Positions 16,065 through 23,300 of a DNA stretch of 29,061 nucleotides are shown one piece after another. Under the pieces are notes generated by a model. That model searched no databases, was not told the DNA's origin, and saw nothing but the letters and a program-made list of their open reading frames with translations. Origin of the DNA: Micavibrio sp. UBA1672 (GTDB taxonomy: Bacteria > Pseudomonadota > Alphaproteobacteria > Micavibrionales > Micavibrionaceae); NCBI GenBank assembly GCA_002320665.1, contig DCKO01000059.1, forward strand, positions 1 through 29,061, given 5' to 3'. How positions within the stretch are numbered: the first letter of the stretch is position 1; each line of letters begins with the position of its first letter. A program made the position numbers and the translations under genes.

Positions 16065-16997
16065 ATGAATGATGTCGTAATCAATAGTAAAAATATTTTG
16101 GCGGAGAACCAAACTGAAAACATCCGGCGGTATTTGGAGGAAAGCCTATCGAAAAATACCCGAACCGCTTATAAATCTGATTTGCAACATTTTAGGTTGT
16201 GGGGTGGTGATATTCCATGCTCATCTGGAACACTGGCAGCTTATCTCACAGACCATGCAGAAACCCTATCTATGGCGACACTTTCTCGGCGGGTTATAGC
16301 GATCTCGAAAGCTCACACAACTCAAAACTATCCTGATCCAAGGAATGATCTGGTAAGACTGACCTTAAAAGGCATTAAACGGACTCACGGTAAACCTCAG
16401 AGACAGGCTGCTCCTATCCTGAAAGAAGACCTGACAATTATGCTTTCCCATGCCCCTGATAATCTAAAAGGCCATAGAGACAGAGCTTTATTGATCCTTG
16501 GTTTTTGTGCGGCATTACGCCGGAGCGAATTGGTGAATGTAAAAGTCGAAGATTTAGAGTTCAATTCGCAGGGACTTGTCCTGACATTACCACGAAGCAA
16601 AACTGACCAGAGTGGGCAAGGCCGTAAGATCGGTATTCCCTTCGGGCGGGGGCGAATATGTCCGGTGGGATTGGTGCGATTGTGGCTGGAACAATCTTCT
16701 ATAGAAAGCGGTTTTTTATTCGTCTCGATCAAAAAAGGCGGGAAGCTAATGGGCGAACAACTTTCGGATCGCAGCATAGCCAATATCATTAAAGATTACG
16801 CTGATAAAGCCGGACTGGATGCAGAGAAATATAGTGGTCATTCTCTTCGTTCCGGCCTCTGTACGAGTGCCGCCCAACACGGCGTTAGCTCTTGGAAGAT
16901 ACGGGCACAGACAGGTCATAAATCCGACAATATGCTTGCCCGTTATATCAGGGATGCTGATATTTTTACCGATAATGCCGTAGCTTCAATCTTTTAG
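16065..16997 (+). CDS. Second tyrosine recombinase, XerC-like
   Basis: The protein has 310 residues from the ATG at 16065, with GGAG nine bases upstream; an in-frame TTG at 16056 would overlap the previous stop. It has no arm-binding domain and begins with a core-binding domain (S-K-N-T-R-T-A-Y-K-S-D-L-Q-H-F, 29-43), like Xer and integron-type recombinases. The catalytic set is complete: R152 in A-L-R-R-S-E-L, K179 in R-S-K-T-D, H259 and R262 in H-S-L-R-S-G, H285 in T-G-H-K, Y294 in A-R-Y-I-R. It differs clearly from the integrase at 10606, so the element has two unrelated recombinases. It is directly followed by the folded element at 17070-17243, which could be its recognition site. Other roles, such as resolving multimers of the excised element, are equally possible. 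Confidence 0.88.
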   Translation: MNDVVINSKNILAENQTENIRRYLEESLSKNTRTAYKSDLQHFRLWGGDIPCSSGTLAAYLTDHAETLSMATLSRRVIAISKAHTTQNYPDPRNDLVRLTLKGIKRTHGKPQRQAAPILKEDLTIMLSHAPDNLKGHRDRALLILGFCAALRRSELVNVKVEDLEFNSQGLVLTLPRSKTDQSGQGRKIGIPFGRGRICPVGLVRLWLEQSSIESGFLFVSIKKGGKLMGEQLSDRSIANIIKDYADKAGLDAEKYSGHSLRSGLCTSAAQHGVSSWKIRAQTGHKSDNMLARYIRDADIFTDNAVASIF

Positions 16998-17069
16998 CTC
17001 CGTTTCTTCTTTTCAAAAATCCTTAAAATCGCTATCGTGTCGCTAGCTTCTTCCATATAGGAAGGGGTC

Positions 17070-17243
17070 GGGGCTTTAGAACCTCTCTGTAACCGGATGA
17101 TGCATCCGTTAATGCGTCGCTTCTCGGTCTATGACCGGGAGGCGGCGGTTATGTCCAAGACCTCGGTCTAAAGACCGTCGCGGTCGTGTTACAGCGATTT
17201 CTAAAACTCCCGGTCACCAGCCCTAAAAGCTGGTGGCTTTTTT
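17070..17243 (+). ncRNA. Highly structured intergenic element (candidate ncRNA or folded DNA site)
   Basis: A long-range stem closes the element: 17087-17093 (CTGTAAC) pairs with 17188-17194 (GTTACAG), 17075-17080 (TTTAGA) with 17200-17205 (TCTAAA), and 17070-17073 with 17207-17210, separated by a small internal loop and one mismatch. Inside are hairpins 17094-17108 (CGGATG/CATCCG), 17121-17141 (nine pairs with wobbles) and 17164-17177 (CGGTC/GACCG). CGGTC occurs four times and GACCG twice. An intrinsic terminator follows directly. TATAGG at 17056-17061 is a possible -10. No open frame of note is present. The layout suits a transcribed regulatory RNA, or a single-strand-folded recombination site for the adjacent recombinase. 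No known RNA family was recognised. Confidence 0.5.
17214..17243 (+). terminator. Intrinsic terminator
   Basis: TCACCAGC (17214-17221) pairs with GCTGGTGG (17229-17236), eight pairs with one wobble and a 7-base loop, followed by six T. It ends transcripts from the recombinase gene and the folded element, before the zinc-ribbon gene. Confidence 0.85.
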
Positions 17244-17269
17244 CTTGAAATGAAAAGGAGGTTAAGGCT

Positions 17270-17515
17270 GTGAAGAAGATAAAAAAATGGATGATGGTGT
17301 GCCCGAATTGTGGGTTTATCGGCAAAGGAAAAATGCAAGGCTCATTATTGATGGAGCTGTTTTTGTTTATGCTGTTTATCTTGCCATGGGTATTTTACTG
17401 GCTGTGGCGAGGATCACAGAAAAAAACAGTCTGTCCCAAATGCGGCTGCAAAGAAATGATACCTGTCACCACCCCCAGAGGTAAAAAGCTCGTCGAAGAG
17501 TATGGGGATCAATGA
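17270..17515 (+). CDS. Small membrane protein with zinc-ribbon knuckles (LITAF-like layout)
   Basis: The protein has 81 residues and a GTG start, supported by AGGAGG eight bases upstream. Two metal knuckles, C-P-N-C (11-14) and C-P-K-C-G-C (55-60), flank one strongly hydrophobic segment (26-46). Together the knuckles would bind one zinc while the hydrophobic part dips into the membrane, the layout of LITAF-like domains. Known bacterial examples have no settled function. The gene starts right after the terminator of the folded element. It ends 71 bases before the KAP NTPase, which probably has its own promoter, so a link to the defence genes is only positional. Confidence 0.75.
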   Translation: MKKIKKWMMVCPNCGFIGKGKMQGSLLMELFLFMLFILPWVFYWLWRGSQKKTVCPKCGCKEMIPVTTPRGKKLVEEYGDQ

Positions 17516-17541
17516 CTTAATAAGGACTCGCCTTTTGATAT

Positions 17542-17570
17542 TTGAGTTGGTAGTTTTTTCTAAACTATAG
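17542..17570 (+). promoter_or_regulatory. Candidate promoter of the KAP NTPase gene
   Basis: TTGAGT (17542-17547) and CTATAG (17565-17570) are separated by 17 bases and end 16 bases before the ATG at 17587. Moderate match to a sigma-70 promoter. Confidence 0.4.
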
Positions 17571-17586
17571 AAGTGCAGAAATAATT

Positions 17587-19077
17587 ATGATTTTATCAAA
17601 AAAAGAAGAGTTTAAGAGAGGTGATGTTGCTTGGGATCAAGATGAATTAGATCGCCAAAATATTGCAAATTATTTAACACCAATATTAGACAGTATTCGT
17701 CAACCTTTTGTCATTTCACTCAATTCTCCTTATGGAACAGGAAAATCATTTTTTATAAAAAACTGGAAACAACAGCTAGAAAATGACGGGTATAAAGTAG
17801 TTTATTTTAATGCGTGGGAAACGGATTATGCTGAAGATGCTCTGGTGGCATTTATAAGTTCTATAAAAAACCAGATGTGCCCAGAAGATGAACCTCAAAA
17901 TAGTGATAATATACAAAAACTGAATGAGCTTTTTTCCAAAGCCAAACCATATTTAAATACTAGGACTCTTCCTGTATTTGCAAAGATAATATTCCGCCTT
18001 TTAATCGGTTCAAAAACATTGCAAGAATTTGTTGATTTGCCAGATAGCGTTGATGCTGAGTTGACCTCTCTCATTGGAAATTTATCTAGTGATAGTCTTG
18101 CAAGATATGAAGAAGCACATAAGTCTGTAGAAGGTTTTCGTATCTTTTTAGAAGAAACAGTTAAAGAGCTAGTTAAAGATATAAAAGATGAAAATAAAAA
18201 GAAGATAGTAATTTTTGTCGATGAGCTTGATCGTTGTAAGCCAACCTACGCTATCGAAATATTAGAATGTATCAAGCATTTGTTTAGCGTACCTGGTTTA
18301 GTATTTATTCTTGCTGTTGATACGGATCAACTTGGAGCAACTGTTTCTTCAATGTATGGGTTGAATAAGTCTGGTGAAGGGTATTTGACAAAATTCATAG
18401 ATTGGCAGTTAAATTTGCCAAAACCCTCAGCTTATAAATACTCTGAATTTATGTTTAATCATTTTAACTTAATTGAAACCAAGAAATTTGAAAGTGGAGA
18501 TTTTGACCTTTACCAAGGAAAGCAGATTTTAATTGGGATGGTTGGAATGCTTGCTAATACCTACGAACTAAGTTTAAGGCAGTTAGCTCATATTTTTACT
18601 GAAATTAATTTGCATCTTAGGTCACCGCAATCCACTTGTATTATATTGGTGAGCCTCATTTCTGTTATGAAATACGTAATTCCATTAAGTCAACTTAAGC
18701 AATATTGTTTAGGCGAGTGTTCGTGCGAACCACTTTTAGATAAAATAGAAAATGACATTTCTTCTGAAGAATACAAAAAAAGCAATTTTAGAGAATGGGT
18801 GCGTATGAAGCCTATTTTACATGCTATGTTTTTAACAGAGGAGCTTTATATGAAATTACATAATGAAAACGATCTCGTGATACAAAAAATTAATGAGTTC
18901 AACAAGGCTGGAACTCATTCTGAGGAAAAACACATATTAGAAAAAAGGCTTCGATATATAAAATCGGTTTTTAAAGCTTCAGATGATTTGTGGCAGCATT
19001 ATAACCCATCTATATCAGCGTATGTTTTTAAAGAGCTTGAAGCGGCTGAATTTTTAACAGGACAGCCTGTTAAATAA
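17587..19077 (+). CDS. KAP family P-loop NTPase
   Basis: The protein has 496 residues. The Walker A region S-P-Y-G-T-G-K-S (47-54, K53) is preceded by a short N-terminal strand. F-N-A-W-E-T-D (74-80) is the KAP signature after the first strand. Walker B is I-V-I-F-V-D-E-L-D-R-C (207-217). I-L-A-V-D-T-D-Q-L-G (241-250) is the sensor-type strand. These identify a KAP NTPase (the Kidins220/ARMS and PifA family). F-plasmid PifA, a member, excludes phage T7. KAP proteins often carry membrane helices inserted between the Walker motifs; here only a weak hydrophobic stretch (127-141) remains, so it is probably cytoplasmic. The gene is visibly more AT-rich than its neighbours, suggesting separate acquisition. 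A role in phage defence is likely but inferred. Confidence 0.88.
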   Translation: MILSKKEEFKRGDVAWDQDELDRQNIANYLTPILDSIRQPFVISLNSPYGTGKSFFIKNWKQQLENDGYKVVYFNAWETDYAEDALVAFISSIKNQMCPEDEPQNSDNIQKLNELFSKAKPYLNTRTLPVFAKIIFRLLIGSKTLQEFVDLPDSVDAELTSLIGNLSSDSLARYEEAHKSVEGFRIFLEETVKELVKDIKDENKKKIVIFVDELDRCKPTYAIEILECIKHLFSVPGLVFILAVDTDQLGATVSSMYGLNKSGEGYLTKFIDWQLNLPKPSAYKYSEFMFNHFNLIETKKFESGDFDLYQGKQILIGMVGMLANTYELSLRQLAHIFTEINLHLRSPQSTCIILVSLISVMKYVIPLSQLKQYCLGECSCEPLLDKIENDISSEEYKKSNFREWVRMKPILHAMFLTEELYMKLHNENDLVIQKINEFNKAGTHSEEKHILEKRLRYIKSVFKASDDLWQHYNPSISAYVFKELEAAEFLTGQPVK

Positions 19078-19078
19078 T

Positions 19079-19110
19079 TTCCTATAACACCCTATTATCG
19101 GAAACAAATT
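19079..19110. repeat. Left copy of a 32-bp imperfect direct repeat flanking HNH and helicase genes
   Basis: The sequence begins two bases after the KAP stop codon and shares the core CCCTNTTATCGGAAANAAA with the copy at 25882-25913, matching at about 25 of 32 positions. A TATGAT (19110-19115) right after it may be the -10 of the HNH gene, which would then have a very short leader. Confidence 0.55.
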
Positions 19111-19130
19111 ATGATAGGCTTCATAGCATA

Positions 19131-20183
19131 ATGGCACAGGTTAGTTTAAATGATTTTTTCCAAGAGACTGAATGTACCTATAAAGGTGAACATTATTCAG
19201 TTCGTGATAATGGAGCTGTTTTGCGGCATCCTCGTGAAGGTAAACGCCCACGTCCTAAAGACTCTAAGTGGACTTTTGGTAAAGTAAACATCAAAACTGG
19301 TTACATGGAAATTGTGTCTGTTCGAGTTCATAGAATAGTAGCTACCGCTTTTCATGGTGAACCGCCGACCCCTGAGCACGTTGTTGACCATATTGATACA
19401 AACCGCCAGAACAATCGACCAGAAAACTTGCGTTGGCTAACACGACTGGAAAACGCACTTAAAAACCCTATTACAAGAAAACGAATTGAAGGTATTTGCG
19501 GAAGTATCGAGGCTTTTATGGAAGACCCTTCGATATTAGGCCATAGTAAACTTGATCTCAATTTTCAATGGATGCGTACAGTCACGCCGGAAGAAGCAAA
19601 ATCATGTCGAGAACGTCTGGAGCAATGGGCAAAAAGTGATAAAGTCCCATCCGGTGGGTCTATAGGAGAATGGGTTTACACACCGTTGAAAGTATCAAAT
19701 CAACAAAAAGAAGCTATAGAGCCTGTGCCACCTAGAGACCTCACAACACCGATAGTGCAGGCCGCACAGGAGGCACATCGTCTTAGTGAATTAGTGATGG
19801 CACAAACGTCTGGGGCAGCACAGCGTAACTGGAAAATCCCTTCTGAATTTCCATGCTGTCCAGATCAAGTGGGAACAACACCAATCAAGTCTTATTTAGA
19901 TAAACTTCAAGTTGGAGCTGTGTTTTCACGAAACGACATTGTAGAAACAGTGGTTTTAGAAGTTGCTGCTTTGGATGATGAGCACTCATTATTGGTAATG
20001 TGCGAACAGACTAAAGCTGATGCTCTCAAGCCTTGGTCGCTTGCAAAGGTTTCTTATGAGGATGGTCTATTCATACATACGAGCCTTGGAAACTTTTTTG
20101 ATAAGCAAGGGGCAAATAAACAATTTCACATTGAGCAAGGGCTTGAATGGACTGGCGGCGACAGCATTGATGATTATTGCTGA
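19131..20183 (+). CDS. HNH endonuclease with unknown C-terminal region
   Basis: The protein has 350 residues. Residues 1-115 form an HNH_3-type nuclease of the homing/phage kind: Y-S-V-R-D-N-G-A-V-L (22-31), V-H-R-I-V-A-T-A-F-H-G (66-76), V-V-D-H-I-D (84-89) and N-N-R-P-E-N-L-R-W (94-102). The metal and catalytic residues H67, D86, H87, N95 and N99 are in place. Residues 130-350 do not match anything I know and include I-G-E-W-V-Y-T-P-L and a final E-W-T-G-G. Placed directly before a helicase-nuclease and inside the same pair of direct repeats, it is probably the nuclease partner of a two-gene defence system rather than a homing enzyme. The ATG at 19131 has only a weak ribosome-binding site. 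Confidence 0.82.
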   Translation: MAQVSLNDFFQETECTYKGEHYSVRDNGAVLRHPREGKRPRPKDSKWTFGKVNIKTGYMEIVSVRVHRIVATAFHGEPPTPEHVVDHIDTNRQNNRPENLRWLTRLENALKNPITRKRIEGICGSIEAFMEDPSILGHSKLDLNFQWMRTVTPEEAKSCRERLEQWAKSDKVPSGGSIGEWVYTPLKVSNQQKEAIEPVPPRDLTTPIVQAAQEAHRLSELVMAQTSGAAQRNWKIPSEFPCCPDQVGTTPIKSYLDKLQVGAVFSRNDIVETVVLEVAALDDEHSLLVMCEQTKADALKPWSLAKVSYEDGLFIHTSLGNFFDKQGANKQFHIEQGLEWTGGDSIDDYC

Positions 20184-20238
20184 TAAGCTTCTTCATTCTC
20201 AAACATCATCCGCAATAATAAAAAAGTTTCTTATTAAG

Positions 20239-20267
20239 TTGTTTTTTCAGCATAATATTACTATGAT
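20239..20267 (+). promoter_or_regulatory. Candidate promoter of the helicase gene
   Basis: TTGTTT (20239-20244) and TATGAT (20262-20267) with a 17-base spacer lie in the 126-base gap after the HNH gene and would give a leader of about 36 bases. The helicase could thus be expressed apart from the HNH gene. Confidence 0.35.
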
Positions 20268-20309
20268 CGTCAAGTTCATCCAAACTTATATATTGTACCA
20301 ACTACGTTG

Positions 20310-23300
20310 ATGGGTTTAGTTGTGGAAGAAAAACACGAGCAATACGTTAAGGAAAAAATTGCAGAGTTAAGAAAACGATTGCTTGATTTAAGCAATCGCA
20401 ATTCGTTGTTAAATTTTAGGCATTCTGAAAAGGCACTAACACATATTCGAGTAATTGATGAATTGCCGGATTTTTTGTTTGGAACGCTTATTGAAGGGCA
20501 AGAGCTAACATTCAAGCCATTACCAGAGCCAGATGACGAGCCACATGATGAACAAAACGAGGAATTTCAAACCTATTTTCGAGAAGCAACACTTACAGAT
20601 GAACAATATTTGCAGGAAGTTGCTGAATTAACGGATAAAGACGATAGTTTTGATGAAATTGCTCTCATTGAGAGAAGGCTGAAAAATCGAGTTCGAGAAC
20701 GTCTTGGTATGCCTCCAGTGCATGAAATAAAACCTCTCTCAAATGCCGCTTGGGCTAGACAGAATGGCTTAGAACCAAAATACGACATGCCGGAAGAGTC
20801 GGAAGATGATGGGCCAGAAAAACATTATGACGATTACATTCAGACACTTCTTAAGCCAAAAGAATTACAGCATAAGCTTTCAGGTTTAAGGCGTTATATT
20901 CATACAGATATTAATGAAACAGGCGTAAACACGTTTTATGCAGCCTTCGGTTTTCTTGAACGTTATGATAGTGAAAATTCCGAAAAGGCATTTTTTGCAC
21001 CTTTGGTACTTTTGCAATTAGACCCGCCCAATGAAACAAAAACACCTGATGGGGAAGTATTTTTTAGCATTAAAGCTTCAGATGAAGGACCTCAATATAA
21101 TCTGCCTTTAGCTGAGAAGCTTAAAGAATTTGGCTTAGAGTTACCGGAGTTATCCGAATATGATATGCCGGAAGACTATATGCAGAAAGTTGAACGCCTA
21201 ATTAAAAACCAAAAAGGATGGCGGGTTCGTAGGTTTATTACATTGGGCAGGTTTCAGTTTGCTCGGCTCGTTATGTATCATGATCTTGATCCAGAACGTT
21301 GGTCTGCTGAAGCAGGTCTTGAAAAGAATGATATTATCACAAGTCTTATTGCCGGAGAGAAAGAGAGTGGAAATACATGCTCTGCAAACGATGAGGCCAC
21401 TGTTTATGATATTGATACCGATCCTGAGGTTGAAGAAGCTGCCCCAGTTTTAATTATGGAGGCCGACTCATCACAGCACAGTGCGATTGTAGATGCACTT
21501 AAAGGCAATAACCTTGTAATTAAAGGGCCACCTGGAACAGGAAAATCACAGACTATTACAAATCTAATTGCAAATGCACTTGCTAAAGATAAGAAAGTCC
21601 TTTTTGTGGCAGAGAAAATGGCAGCATTGAATGTTGTACATAGTCGTTTACAGAAAGCTGGACTTGGTGATTATTGTCTAGAACTGCATTCTACAAAAGC
21701 AAAGCTCAAAGATATTAAGGAGTCTCTGGCAACCACGATTGAAAACAGAAAATCTGTTACACGTCCCCACGATCTGAAAAAACGAGTTGATGAGATTAAA
21801 GAGGCACAATGCAGATTGCGGGAATATTCTGACATACTGAACCAACCTTTCGGAGAGTCAGATAAGACTATACATGATATGATGTGGGCGGAACAGCATC
21901 GTAGAAATATTGTAGAAGAAATGCCTGTTTCCATCAAAAAAATTCAGATTAAAGATGTTATATCCTACACAGACCAAAAACTGGAAAATTTTTGCAATGA
22001 GTTAAGACAGCTTGAAACGCTAGAGGCTGAAAACAAAAAATATGGCGAACACCATCCATGGGCTGGGGTACATGTTAAAAAATCAAGTAGCCTCAAAGCA
22101 CAAGAAATCATTCAATCTTTCGAAGAATGTCAAGATAGTCTTGAGATTGTACTAAGGCAGGTTGATCGCTTTGAAACAGAGTTTCAATGGATAGCAAAAC
22201 AAACCATAGAAGAGTGGCGTAATGCAGCTTATGAGTGTCAGAAGATAAAAAGCTTTAAGGATACAAAAATCGATTTTGATTTGCTTTTTAATATTAAAAC
22301 AAAAGAGGCTTTTTCAGCAGTAGAAGACCTAATTGAGACACTTACAACTTTTGATCAAGCAAAAGAGAATGTTAGCCAGCATGTAAAATCACCCTTAGAC
22401 TTAGTTGAAAAAAGGGATGTAGCAGAGGGTCATTGTCTAAAAGCAAAAGCTTTGCAGGTTACAGACTCTACGATAGAAGAATTATCACAGCAAATTCAAA
22501 CGCAGCAAGAACAAATCAGTCAATGGAAAAAAGCTGAGAAATCATTTGAAAAAATAAATACTAAAATACTGGGATCATCAGGCGATTTAAATGTTGAAAG
22601 CCTCGAGCTTTTGGCAAAAGCTGTGGCATTTTTATCCAGAATTGACCGTGAGACTTTGTTTTTACGTCATGAGGGGGCGTTATATGAGGCGAATAAGCCA
22701 GCTATAGAGAGTGCCGTGCAGCAACAAGAGGAATTGCAGGAACAAGTAGATAATCTAAAAACACAACTTGACTTAAATTTTGAAATTTCAGACACAGATT
22801 TAAATGAAGCTGTATATGAGTTGTCAACTGCAAATTTTGTATCTTTTTTGAAACCCAAATACCGTAAAGCATGGAGAACTTATAAGTCAGTTGTTCTCAC
22901 ACCTTCGAAAATTTCAGGGCAGGATGCAGCAAATGTATTGCGTGAACTAAAATCTTATAAGGAAAAGTATACTGAATTTAAGAACGATGCTCGTTTTCAA
23001 AATGTTGCTGGCATGGCCTTCAATGGGCTTGAAACAAATTTTAAGGGTCTGGCAAAAATAAATTCGTGGGCTATTGATGCAAAACGAGAATTTAGTGGTT
23101 TAGAAGAGAAGAAAGACCTTATCAGGCAATTTCTTTTGAAATCAGATGTATCTGATTTGGAAGCTGTAAAGGACGAAACTGCGGATATTGATACAGATTT
23201 GCTTTTAGAAAGCGTTTCAGGTGATAAAGAGCAAAGCCTCTCTAATCTAATTTACGAGCTAGAAACTAGCCTTACAGAAAAACAGGGGTTATACGATTAT

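Noticed and set aside
17070..17243. Retron ncRNA
   Set aside because: No reverse transcriptase is encoded nearby, and the terminal inverted segments do not look like msr/msd a1-a2 arms flanking a priming G.
17041..17243. CRISPR array
   Set aside because: The CGGTC units are only 5 bases long, irregularly spaced and inverted relative to each other; there are no spacers of even length and no cas genes.
19079..19110. Treating the 32-bp repeats as simple promoters
   Set aside because: TATAAT-like boxes follow each copy at different distances (0 and 6 bases) and no good -35 lies in the repeats, so a shared sigma-70 promoter does not explain the similarity.
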